Shown here: positions 34,737 through 42,427 of the stretch, piece by piece
Layout: the number at the start of each line of letters is the position of its first letter
Numbering within the stretch: the stretch's first letter is position 1
Assembly (NCBI RefSeq): GCF_900536025.1
Contig: NZ_UNOZ01000035.1
Span: forward strand, 62,001 to 126,000
Source of the DNA: Pseudomonas reidholzensis
GTDB taxonomy: Bacteria; Pseudomonadota; Gammaproteobacteria; Pseudomonadales; Pseudomonadaceae
Direction: 5' to 3'
DNA: 64,000 nt
Notes under the pieces: generated by a model
Told to the model about the DNA's origin: nothing
Seen by the model: only the letters and a program-made list of their open reading frames with translations
Database searches by the model: none
Translations under genes and position numbers: made by a program

Positions 34737-35855
34737 TCAGACCAGAACCAGGTTGTCACGGTGCACCAGCTCCGGCTCGGCACTGTAACCCAGCAGGCTC
34801 TCGATGGCGTCGGACGGCTGACCGATGATCTTCTGCGCCTCCAGGGCGCTGTAGTTGGCCAGGCCACGGGCGACTTCCTGGCCATCAGGGCCGACGCAGA
34901 CGACCATCTCGCCACGCCGGAAGCTGCCCTGCACGGTCTTCACGCCGACCGGCAACAGGCTCTTGTTGGCGGCGCGCAGTGCCTGTACGGCACCGGCGTC
35001 GAGGACCAGGGTGCCGCGGGTCTGCAGGTGCCCGGCCAGCCACTGCTTGCGCGCGGCGAGCATGCCGCGCTCCGGCGACAGCAAGGTGCCCAGGCGCTCG
35101 CCGGCCTTGAGCCGGTCGAGCACGCGCTCGATGCGCCCACCGACGATGATCGTGTGCGCGCCAGAACGCGCTGCCAGGCGCGCGGCGCGCAGCTTGGTCT
35201 GCATGCCGCCACGGCCCAGCGCACCGCCGGTACTGCCGGCCACGGCGTCGAGCGCCGGGTCATCGGCACGGGCTTCGAAGATCAGCTGCGCATCGGGGTT
35301 GTTGCGCGGGTCGGCGTCGAACATGCCGTCGCGGTCGGTGAGGATCACCAGCAGGTCGGCTTCGACCAGGTTGGCGACGAGGGCCGCGAGGGTGTCGTTG
35401 TCGCCGAAGCGGATCTCGTCGGTGACCACCGTGTCGTTCTCGTTGATCACCGGCACCACACCCAGGTCGACCAGGGTGCGCAGGGTGCTGCGGGCATTGA
35501 GGTAACGCTTGCGGTCGGACAGGTCGTCGTGGGTCAGGAGGATCTGCGCGGTGTGCTTGCCGTGCTCGCCGAAACTCGACTCCCAGGCCTGCACCAGGCG
35601 CATCTGGCCCAGCGAGGCGGCCGCCTGCAGCTCGTTCATGGCACTCGGTCGCTTGGTCCAGCCAAGCTGGCTCATGCCCGCGGCCACGGCCCCGGAGGAG
35701 ACCAGTACCAGTTCAACGCCCGCTTCGCGCAAGGCCACCATCTGCTCGACCCAAACACCCATGGCACCGCGGTCCAGGCCCTTGCCATCCGCGGTCAGCA
35801 GGGCGCTGCCGATCTTCACGACCCAGCGCTTCGCGCCCGTCACCTTGCTTCGCAT
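34737..35855 (-). CDS. proB: Glutamate 5-kinase
   Basis: A 372-residue ProB: amino-acid kinase domain (about 1-260, with KIGSALLT near the start and VLVSSGAVAAG around 50-60) and a C-terminal PUA domain (about 275-360). It phosphorylates glutamate in the first step of proline synthesis and is normally feedback-inhibited by proline. ATG at 35855 gives the usual Pseudomonas N-terminus MRSKVTGAKRW. It lies downstream of obgE, with a hairpin between them. Confidence 0.96.
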   Translation of the reverse strand: MRSKVTGAKRWVVKIGSALLTADGKGLDRGAMGVWVEQMVALREAGVELVLVSSGAVAAGMSQLGWTKRPSAMNELQAAASLGQMRLVQAWESSFGEHGKHTAQILLTHDDLSDRKRYLNARSTLRTLVDLGVVPVINENDTVVTDEIRFGDNDTLAALVANLVEADLLVILTDRDGMFDADPRNNPDAQLIFEARADDPALDAVAGSTGGALGRGGMQTKLRAARLAARSGAHTIIVGGRIERVLDRLKAGERLGTLLSPERGMLAARKQWLAGHLQTRGTLVLDAGAVQALRAANKSLLPVGVKTVQGSFRRGEMVVCVGPDGQEVARGLANYSALEAQKIIGQPSDAIESLLGYSAEPELVHRDNLVLV

Positions 35856-35887
35856 CTTCACCCAACCCATGTCGATTCGTAGATACC

Positions 35888-35914
35888 AAAACGCCGCTCC
35901 TGAGAGCGGCGTTT
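35888..35914 (-). terminator. Terminator between obgE and proB
   Basis: AAACGCCGCTC and GAGCGGCGTTT form an 11-bp perfect stem with a CTGA loop and a short T-run on the minus strand, so proB and creA may have their own promoter or depend on read-through. Confidence 0.8.
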
Positions 35915-35930
35915 AGTGTACTGCAACCGG

Positions 35931-37160
35931 TCAGTCGCGCACGTAAATGATTTCCGGGCCGTCTTCGTCGTCCTCGAAATCATCGTCCCAGGCGTCGTCA
36001 TCGTCGCCGATGTCGTGCACGCTCTTGACGCCAGTGCGGCGCAGGGTGCGGGCATCGTCCAGGGCCTGCAGCTGGGCACGCGCCTCGTCTTCGATACGGC
36101 GGTCGAGGTCGGCCAGCTCTTCGGCGAAGGCCGGGTCGGCAGCCAGGCGGTCGGCGCGGTCTTCGAGGTAGCGCATGATGTCGCGGCTGAGGGCCTCGGT
36201 GCCCTGCTTGGAGATGGCCGAGATCACGTAGACCGGACCTTCCCACTGCAGGCGCTCGACCACTTCCTTGACCCGCTCGTCACGCTCGTCGTCCATGATC
36301 ATGTCCGACTTGTTCAGCACCAGCCAACGCTCGCGCTCGGCCAGCGACGGGCTGAAGCGGGTCAGCTCGTTGACGATCACTTCAGCGGCATCGGCCGCGC
36401 TGCTTTCGTCCAGCGGCGCCAGGTCGACCAGGTGCAACAGGATGCGCGTACGGGCCAAGTGCTTGAGGAAGCGGATGCCCAGGCCGGCACCGTCGGAAGC
36501 GCCTTCGATCAGGCCGGGAATGTCGGCGATGACAAAGCTCTTCCAGCGGTCGACGCTGACCACACCCAGGTTTGGCACCAGGGTGGTGAACGGGTAGTCG
36601 GCGACTTTCGGCTTGGCAGCCGAGACCGAACGGATAAAGGTGCTCTTGCCAGCGTTCGGCAGGCCGAGCAGGCCGACGTCGGCGAGGACTTTCATCTCCA
36701 GCTTCAGGTCACGCTGATCACCCGGTTTGCCTGGGGTGGTCTGGCGCGGCGCACGGTTGGTGCTGGACTTGAAGCGGGTGTTGCCCAGGCCGTGCCAGCC
36801 GCCTTGGGCGACCATCAGCTTTTGGCCAGGGGCGATCAGGTCGCCGATGATTTCCTGGGTGGTCGCGTCGATCACCGTGGTGCCGACCGGCACGCGCAGG
36901 ACCAGGTCTTCACCCTTCTTGCCGGTGCAGTCGGTGCTGCCACCGTTGGCGCCGCGCTGGCCATCGAAGTGACGGGTGTAGCGGTAGTCGACCAGGGTAT
37001 TGAGGTTTTCGTCGGCAACCATGTACACCGAACCACCGTCACCACCGTCGCCGCCGTTGGGGCCGCCGTTCTCGATGAATTTCTCGCGGCGGAAGCTCAT
37101 GCAACCGTTACCGCCGTCACCGGCTTTGACCCGGATCGATACTTCGTCAACAAACTTCAT
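35931..37160 (-). CDS. obgE: Obg family GTPase
   Basis: A 409-residue Obg GTPase. The glycine-rich Obg fold covers about 1-158 (GDGGNGCMSF, NGGDGGDGG), the G domain about 159-335 with P-loop GLPNAGKST and NKSD, then a very acidic C-terminal tail with DDDD and DDFEDDEDG. It acts in 50S ribosome assembly and stress control. It follows rpmA and rplU as is standard, but a terminator lies after rpmA and 186 bases separate them. Confidence 0.97.
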   Translation of the reverse strand: MKFVDEVSIRVKAGDGGNGCMSFRREKFIENGGPNGGDGGDGGSVYMVADENLNTLVDYRYTRHFDGQRGANGGSTDCTGKKGEDLVLRVPVGTTVIDATTQEIIGDLIAPGQKLMVAQGGWHGLGNTRFKSSTNRAPRQTTPGKPGDQRDLKLEMKVLADVGLLGLPNAGKSTFIRSVSAAKPKVADYPFTTLVPNLGVVSVDRWKSFVIADIPGLIEGASDGAGLGIRFLKHLARTRILLHLVDLAPLDESSAADAAEVIVNELTRFSPSLAERERWLVLNKSDMIMDDERDERVKEVVERLQWEGPVYVISAISKQGTEALSRDIMRYLEDRADRLAADPAFAEELADLDRRIEDEARAQLQALDDARTLRRTGVKSVHDIGDDDDAWDDDFEDDEDGPEIIYVRD

Positions 37161-37301
37161 AAAAACCGCCTCTCGTCACAGGACGAGTTGAATTGACTCA
37201 AAAACATGAGGCTCTTGCAAAAATGAGCGCGGCGACCCCGAGACGCAGAGACCAACGCCGGCAGCCCAGACAAACAGCTTTGCAAGAGGCTCACCACAAA
37301 C

Positions 37302-37330
37302 GAAAAAGCCCCGTCGCATGACGGGGCTTC
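37302..37330 (-). terminator. Rho-independent terminator after rpmA
   Basis: AAGCCCCGTC and GACGGGGCTT pair around GCAT, and on the minus strand are followed by a run of T, 17 bases after the rpmA stop. Confidence 0.85.
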
Positions 37331-37346
37331 TCCAGCGACAGCGCGA

Positions 37347-37604
37347 TTAGCCCGCGACGACGCTCACGTAACGGCGGTTGAACTCGCCTTTCTTCTCGAA
37401 CTTGATCACGCCTTCGATTTTGGCGAAGAGGGTGTGATCTTTGCCCATGCCAACGCCGTAGCCGGCGTGGAACTGGGTGCCGCGCTGGCGGACGATGATG
37501 TTGCCGGCCTTGATGACCTGGCCGCCATACATCTTCACGCCAAGGCGTTTCGATTCTGAGTCGCGACCGTTACGAGTACTACCACCAGCCTTCTTGTGAG
37601 CCAT
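37347..37604 (-). CDS. rpmA: 50S ribosomal protein L27
   Basis: An 85-residue L27 with the standard start MAHKKAGGSTRNGRDSES and the RQRGTQFHAG core. It sits at the peptidyl-transferase centre. It is 37 bases downstream of rplU and forms the usual rplU-rpmA operon. Confidence 0.98.
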   Translation of the reverse strand: MAHKKAGGSTRNGRDSESKRLGVKMYGGQVIKAGNIIVRQRGTQFHAGYGVGMGKDHTLFAKIEGVIKFEKKGEFNRRYVSVVAG

Positions 37605-37641
37605 GGTTCAATTCTCCAATAAATTCAGGGGATCTAGGAAA

Positions 37642-37956
37642 TTAAGCCTGGATGCCGGTGATTTTGATCTCGGTGAACCACTGGCGGTGGCCCATACGCT
37701 TCATGTGGTGCTTACGACGACGGAACTTGATGATGCGAACCTTGTCGTGACGGCCTTGCGAAATGACTTCAGCAACGACAGTAGCGCCAGCAACAACTGG
37801 AGCACCGATGGTAACTTCGTCGCCATTGGCAACCAGCAGGACGCGATCGAAGGTCACGGATTCGCCAGTGGCGATTTCCAGTTTTTCGATCTTGAGGTAT
37901 TCACCTTCAGCGACTTTGTACTGCTTGCCGCCGGTAACGATTACTGCGTAAGACAT
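37642..37956 (-). CDS. rplU: 50S ribosomal protein L21
   Basis: A 104-residue L21, normal length, with MSYAVIVTGGKQYKV and the C-terminal basic stretch FRRRKHHMKRMGHRQ. ATG 37956 has GGAGA 9 bases upstream; the frame stays open to 38190 but that part is not L21 sequence. It is divergent from ispB. Confidence 0.98.
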   Translation of the reverse strand: MSYAVIVTGGKQYKVAEGEYLKIEKLEIATGESVTFDRVLLVANGDEVTIGAPVVAGATVVAEVISQGRHDKVRIIKFRRRKHHMKRMGHRQWFTEIKITGIQA

Positions 37957-38201
37957 GGTATTTCTCCGATAATCCTGCTCACCCAGCTCTTTATATGATG
38001 AGTATTGGCTGGCATGGCTGCACAAGGCTGGAACGGCCCGGTGCAATTGCGTAAGGCAGGTGCTGCCCAGGAAAGTTAGGGTGCGCGATTGTACGCAACC
38101 CACCAAAGCCTTGCAAGCCCCGACCCCGGCCCGCTGGCACCGCGCCTTGACACACCGGGACCCGCGACCTAGCATGCCGCGCAACCCCAATGGAGCAGCC
38201 G

Positions 38202-39170
38202 ATGCAACCCCAAACCTTCTACCGCGCGGTAGCTGATGATTTCAGCGCCGTCGACGAGATCATCAAGAAGCAGCTGACCTCGCGCGTGCCGCTGGTATCG
38301 AAGATCGGCGACTATATCACTTCGGCCGGTGGCAAGCGCCTGCGCCCGCTGCTGGTGCTGCTCTGCGGCAAGGCCTTGGGCCGTGAAGGCGATGACCTGC
38401 GCCTGCTGGCCGCGACCATCGAGTTCCTGCACACCGCCACCCTGCTGCACGACGACGTGGTCGACATGTCGGGCATGCGCCGCGGCCGCTCCACCGCCAA
38501 CGCCCTGTGGGGCAATGCGCCCAGCGTGCTGGTCGGCGACTTCCTGTATTCGCGCTCGTTCGAAATGATGGTCGAACTGGGCTCGATGCCGGTCATGCAG
38601 ATCCTCTCCAAGGCCACCCGAGTGATCGCCGAGGGTGAAGTGCTGCAGTTGTCGCGGGTACGCGACGCCAGCACCAGCGAAGAGGTCTACATGGAAGTCA
38701 TCCGCGGCAAGACCGCGATGCTGTTCGAGGCCTCGACCCACAGCGCCGCGGCCCTGGCCGGTGCCAGTGACGCCCAGCGCGAGGCCCTGCGCACCTTTGG
38801 CGACCACCTCGGCGTGGCCTTCCAGCTGGTCGACGACCTGCTCGACTACAAGGGCGACTCGCAGACCCTGGGCAAGAACGTCGGCGACGACCTGGCCGAG
38901 GGCAAGCCGACCCTGCCGCTGATCTACACCATGCGCGAAGGCTCCCCGGAGCAAGCCGCACTGGTGCGTAAAGCGATCCAGAAAGGCGGCCTCGAAGACC
39001 TCGAGCAGATCCGCGCTGCCGTGGAAGCCTCTGGCGCCCTGGACTACACCGCGCAGATGGCCCGCGACTATGTCGCCCGCGCCATCGCCTGCCTGGAAGT
39101 GCTGCCGGCCAGCGAGTACCGGGATGCACTGGTCGAGCTCAGCGAGTTCGCGGTAGCCCGTACCCACTAA
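38202..39170 (+). CDS. ispB: Octaprenyl/polyprenyl diphosphate synthase
   Basis: A 322-residue trans-polyprenyl synthase. The first Asp-rich motif is DDVVD (84-88) and the second lies in LVDDLLDYKG near 210. It makes the side chain of ubiquinone from farnesyl and isopentenyl diphosphates. ATG 38202 follows GGAGCAGCCG and gives the usual length; an ATG at 38190 is too far upstream of a site. It is divergent from rplU, the common gammaproteobacterial order. Confidence 0.96.
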   Translation: MQPQTFYRAVADDFSAVDEIIKKQLTSRVPLVSKIGDYITSAGGKRLRPLLVLLCGKALGREGDDLRLLAATIEFLHTATLLHDDVVDMSGMRRGRSTANALWGNAPSVLVGDFLYSRSFEMMVELGSMPVMQILSKATRVIAEGEVLQLSRVRDASTSEEVYMEVIRGKTAMLFEASTHSAAALAGASDAQREALRTFGDHLGVAFQLVDDLLDYKGDSQTLGKNVGDDLAEGKPTLPLIYTMREGSPEQAALVRKAIQKGGLEDLEQIRAAVEASGALDYTAQMARDYVARAIACLEVLPASEYRDALVELSEFAVARTH

Positions 39171-39181
39171 GATCGCGTCAC

Positions 39182-39270
39182 CCTCTTCGCGGGTAAACCC
39201 GCTCCCACAGGATCAGCGCTGCCTTCGAGGCTCGCACAATCCCTGTGGGAGCGGGTTTACCCGCGAAGCT
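39182..39270. repeat. Inverted pair of REP elements
   Basis: CCTCTTCGCGGGTAAACCCG at 39182 and its reverse complement ending about 39267 are almost identical to the pair at 24665-24748. They lie between ispB and yjdM and may cap the ispB transcript. Confidence 0.85.
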
Positions 39271-39348
39271 TTTGTGCGGACAAAACACTTCCCAGACAAA
39301 ACCTTATACAATATGGGTCTTTACCGTCCGTCTGTTTAAGGAACCCCC

Positions 39349-39690
39349 GTGAGCACCTTGCCACCCTGCCCCCAATGCAACTCCGAATACACCTACGAAG
39401 ATGGCGCTCAGCTGATCTGCCCGGAGTGCGCCCACGAGTGGTCGGCCAACGGCGAAGCCGACGCCGCCAGCGATGACGTGGTGAAGAAAGATTCGGTCGG
39501 TAATGTCCTGCAGGATGGTGACACCGTGACCGTGATCAAGGACCTCAAGGTCAAGGGCTCGTCGCTGGTGGTCAAGGTCGGCACCAAGGTCAAGAACATC
39601 CGCCTGTGCGATGGCGACCACGACATCGATTGCAAGATCGACGGCATCGGCGCGATGAAGCTCAAGTCCGAGTTCGTGCGCAAGGTCTGA
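39349..39690 (+). CDS. yjdM: YjdM (PhnA-like) zinc-ribbon protein
   Basis: A 113-residue protein with an N-terminal zinc ribbon (CPQC at about 7-10 and CPEC at about 24-27) and the C-terminal YjdM/PhnA domain with GDTVTVIKDLKVKGSS. Despite the old name there is no good evidence for a phosphonate role; the function is unclear. REP elements lie before it and a Fur-box-like region after it. Confidence 0.92.
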   Translation: MSTLPPCPQCNSEYTYEDGAQLICPECAHEWSANGEADAASDDVVKKDSVGNVLQDGDTVTVIKDLKVKGSSLVVKVGTKVKNIRLCDGDHDIDCKIDGIGAMKLKSEFVRKV

Positions 39691-39799
39691 CCCGCGTTTT
39701 CACGGGGCTGCCCTGGGTGGCCCCGACAGATCCTGCAACAGGATCGCAGGGCCGTTCGCGAAAAAACGCCGACAAAACGCCAATAGTTTCTTGCTATTT

Positions 39800-39820
39800 T
39801 GATAATAAGAATTATTCTCA
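39800..39820 (+). promoter_or_regulatory. Fur box overlapping the promoter of a small protein gene
   Basis: TGATAATAAGAATTATTCTCA is a strong Fur-type inverted repeat and is the best Fur site in the window. It lies 30-50 bases upstream of the ATG and overlaps a plausible -10 (TATTCT, 39813-39818) with TTGCTA 16 bases before it. Confidence 0.8.
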
Positions 39821-39849
39821 TTGGAAATTGCTCTCCAAGGAGAATTGCC

Positions 39850-40095
39850 ATGACTTATCTGATCGACGCCTGGCTGGACCGGCCACACCCCTACCTCAGA
39901 ATCCTCCACCGCGAGACGGGCGAAGTCTGCGCCGTGCTCGAGCAAGAGGCGCTGGATGAACTGCGCGACCAGGGCGACCTGGACCTCAACGGGCTGAATT
40001 CGAGCGAGCCGGTGGTGCTCAAGGAGCTGGTGCGGAATTTGTTTCTGTTCTGCTATGCACGGGCGTTGCGCCCAGGGGGGACAGACTGGAACTGA
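39850..40095 (+). CDS. Small Fur-box-preceded protein (PA4570-like)
   Basis: An 81-residue soluble protein starting MTYLIDAWLDRPHPYLRI, with an acidic middle. AAGGAG stands 9 bases before ATG 39850, which decides the start over an upstream frame that would cross the Fur site. No known domain is evident. Its place near ispB resembles that of P. aeruginosa PA4570, which from memory responds to iron starvation. Its job in iron limitation is unknown. Confidence 0.75.
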   Translation: MTYLIDAWLDRPHPYLRILHRETGEVCAVLEQEALDELRDQGDLDLNGLNSSEPVVLKELVRNLFLFCYARALRPGGTDWN

Positions 40096-40099
40096 ACAC

Positions 40100-40139
40100 C
40101 AGCGAGGGGCAAGTCGCAGTGCGACGTTGCCCCTCGCTG
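40100..40139. terminator. Convergent-gene hairpin
   Basis: CAGCGAGGGGCAA and TTGCCCCTCGCTG form a 13-bp perfect stem between the ends of the small protein gene and fklB. It lacks a T-run on either side. Confidence 0.55.
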
Positions 40140-40152
40140 GAGGGCACAGGCC

Positions 40153-40770
40153 TTACAGAACGTCGAGCAGCTCGACGTCGAACACCAGGACGCTGTGCGG
40201 CGGGATGCTACCAACGCCTTGGGCGCCGTAAGCCAGCTCGCTCGGCACGTACAGGCGCCATTTGCTGCCAGCGTTCATCAGCTGCAGGGCTTCGGTCCAG
40301 CCAGCGATGACGCCGCCTACCGGGAATTCAGCCGGCTGGCCACGGTCGTAGGAGCTGTCGAACACGGTGCCGTCGATCAGGGTGCCGTGGTAGTGGGTAC
40401 GCACGTTGTCTTCAGCGGTCGGCTTGGCGCCGTCACCGGCGGTCAGCACTTCGAACTGCAGGCCCGAGGCCAGGGTGGTGATGCCTTCGCGCTTGGCGTT
40501 TTCAGCCAGGAACTCGACGCCGACAGCAGCAGCGACTTCAGCCTTGGCGGCCGCTTCGGCCTGCATGATGTCACGGATGGTCTTGAACGCAGCCGACAGG
40601 TCAGCCTCGCTGACGCGGCTTTCGGCGCCGTTGAAGGCGTCGGTCAGGCCAGCCAGGATCGCTTCCAGGCTCACGCCCGGTGGCGGGTTGTCGCGCAGTT
40701 GGCCGCCCAGTTGGCGGCCGATGCCGTAGCTGACGCGGGTTTCGTCGGTGGACAGAATGAGTTCGGACAT
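40153..40770 (-). CDS. fklB: FKBP-type peptidyl-prolyl cis-trans isomerase
   Basis: A 205-residue FklB. A helical dimerisation part (about 1-95) precedes the FKBP domain (about 110-205), with YHGTLIDGTVFDSS and IPPHSVLVFDVELL. No signal peptide is seen, so it acts in the cytoplasm as a folding helper. Confidence 0.94.
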   Translation of the reverse strand: MSELILSTDETRVSYGIGRQLGGQLRDNPPPGVSLEAILAGLTDAFNGAESRVSEADLSAAFKTIRDIMQAEAAAKAEVAAAVGVEFLAENAKREGITTLASGLQFEVLTAGDGAKPTAEDNVRTHYHGTLIDGTVFDSSYDRGQPAEFPVGGVIAGWTEALQLMNAGSKWRLYVPSELAYGAQGVGSIPPHSVLVFDVELLDVL

Positions 40771-40856
40771 TAACGTGCTCCGCTGCAGGGCGCAGTGAAG
40801 CCGCGCCCTTGATCAAAAGGGCGAGCAGCCTAGCACACTGCGGCGCAGCAGATCAG

Positions 40857-41162
40857 CTACCAGGCGGAGCGCGGCGAGATAGGCATCTTCAGGTCTTCTT
40901 CCGGGTGGTTGCCCATGCCGCACATTTCGTCCTGGACCGACCAATGGATCAGGTTCATCGACAGCAATGGCACCGGCTGCAGCAACTGCCGTGCGTGCTC
41001 GACCGAGCGTACCCGCAAGCGCTCGCCGCGGTTGTCGGCCAAGGGGTGGGGACGCCCGTTGACCCGGGCCTCGAGTAGATAATCGCCGCCTTCGATTCCG
41101 ATGAGGTTGACCTCATCGACATGGCCTGCCCTGGCCTCACCGTTCAGTTCATGCAGGTTCAT
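40857..41162 (-). CDS. DUF6482-like small protein
   Basis: A 101-residue protein starting MNLHELNGEARAGHVDEV, with a beta-rich pattern and the MNLIHWSVQDEMCG segment (about 69-82). It looks like the pseudomonad DUF6482 family, whose function is unknown. GAGGTG near the start supports ATG 41162. It lies alone between fklB and the UPF0114 gene. Confidence 0.7.
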   Translation of the reverse strand: MNLHELNGEARAGHVDEVNLIGIEGGDYLLEARVNGRPHPLADNRGERLRVRSVEHARQLLQPVPLLSMNLIHWSVQDEMCGMGNHPEEDLKMPISPRSAW

Positions 41163-41239
41163 GAAAGCACCTCGCTAGTGGAACCACGTGTGACTGTTCA
41201 TCTTTCGTACAGCGGCAACAAAAGCACAAGGTTTAAACG

Positions 41240-41275
41240 CAACCGCCCGTCCGTTTTGCAACGGACGGGCGGTTG
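41240..41275. terminator. Strong hairpin downstream of the UPF0114 gene
   Basis: CAACCGCCCGTCCGTT and AACGGACGGGCGGTTG form a 16-bp perfect stem with a TTGC loop, 22 bases after the stop of the minus-strand gene. No T-run follows. Confidence 0.6.
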
Positions 41276-41297
41276 AGGGCGCAGCAGGCCGAGGCCA

Positions 41298-41786
41298 TCA
41301 ATGCTTGGTGAGCTTGTCCAGATAGCCCATGACGAACGCCGAGATGACGAAGGTCATGTGGATGATCACGTACCACATCAACTTGTCGGTGGAGATGTTC
41401 TGCGCGTCCATGAACACCCGCAGCAGGTGGATCGAGGAGATCGCCACAATGGAGGCCGCGACCTTCATCTTCAGCGAGGTCGAGTCCATCTTGCCCAGCC
41501 AGCTGAGCTTCTCCTTGCTGTCATCGATGTCCAGTTGCGAGACGAAGTTCTCGTAGCCGGAGATCATCACCATGACCAGCAGGCCGCCCACCAGCGACAT
41601 GTCGATCAGCGACAGGATCACCAGGATCAGGTCGGCTTCACTGAGGGCGAAGACGTTGGGCAGGACGTGGAACACTTCCTGGAAAAACTTCAGGGCCAGT
41701 GCCAGCAGGCCGAGCGACAGACCGAAATAAATAGGGGCAAGCAACCAACGCGAGGCGTACATCGCGTTTTCGAGGATACGTTCCAT
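41298..41786 (-). CDS. UPF0114 (YqhA/TIGR00645) membrane protein
   Basis: A 162-residue protein with the family start MERILENAMYASRWLLAPIY and about four membrane helices (near 15-35, 52-76, 107-125, 136-156). The hydrophilic loop SGYENFVSQLDIDDSKEKLSW (about 76-96) is conserved in the family. Function unknown; it sits in the inner membrane. Confidence 0.92.
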   Translation of the reverse strand: MERILENAMYASRWLLAPIYFGLSLGLLALALKFFQEVFHVLPNVFALSEADLILVILSLIDMSLVGGLLVMVMISGYENFVSQLDIDDSKEKLSWLGKMDSTSLKMKVAASIVAISSIHLLRVFMDAQNISTDKLMWYVIIHMTFVISAFVMGYLDKLTKH

Positions 41787-41896
41787 GGAGGATAGAGACT
41801 CGTCAGGTGAGCGGAAAGCGTGCGCGAGTATAGCCAGCCACCTGTGACAGCAAAAGCCTGCGGTGGTTTGCCGCAGTCATCCCCGGCGAAATCGTC

Positions 41897-41915
41897 GGGG
41901 CCGCAGCACGGCCCC
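41897..41915 (-). terminator. GC hairpin after a small conserved gene
   Basis: GGGGCCG and CGGCCCC pair around CAGCA, 11 bases after the stop of the gene ending at 41926. A T-run is lacking. Confidence 0.45.
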
Positions 41916-41925
41916 GGCAGACGAA

Positions 41926-42264
41926 TCAGGTTTCAGGATGGAACTGATAATCCCCCAGGTTGCGACAGCGTTCGCCGTTGATCTTGCGCAACTGGCCCTG
42001 CAGGTGCAGGCACCAGATCTGCGGGTCTTCGGACACCTGATAGCCATGCAAGGTCAGGCTATCAACGATGGCGTTGAGCACCGACTCCGCGACCAGCGGG
42101 CCATGGAACGGCCCCTGCGCCTTGATCGCCGAGGGTTGTTCGCCCGCCATGCCGGCGGCAAACAACAACGTCCACATGCCATTGTCGCCAGCCAGCGGAC
42201 GGATGCTGCATTCGATGCGGGTCACCAGGCCCAGGCACTGGCGGGTGAGGCTGAGGTTGCGCAT
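41926..42264 (-). CDS. Conserved hypothetical protein
   Basis: A 112-residue protein starting MRNLSLTRQCLGLVTRIE, with no signal peptide, no membrane segment and four Cys scattered. The start is followed by an ordinary soluble composition. It lies downstream of the Lon-family protease gene on the same strand with a 163-base gap. I do not recognise a family beyond pseudomonad hypotheticals at this position. Confidence 0.6.
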   Translation of the reverse strand: MRNLSLTRQCLGLVTRIECSIRPLAGDNGMWTLLFAAGMAGEQPSAIKAQGPFHGPLVAESVLNAIVDSLTLHGYQVSEDPQIWCLHLQGQLRKINGERCRNLGDYQFHPET

Positions 42265-42427
42265 GGTGGCGTCCCCTCTGAAAAGCCCAGTTCAGCCCGA
42301 ATTCAGCAGGCTGTTTCCATCCTGAACGCTGTAGCGATCCTTAAGTTCCAGCATAGAGGATCAAAGGAAAAAGATGGAAAACCGGCGCTGAACGGTAGCA
42401 CATGGCCGCTAGCGCCGATTTATTGAC

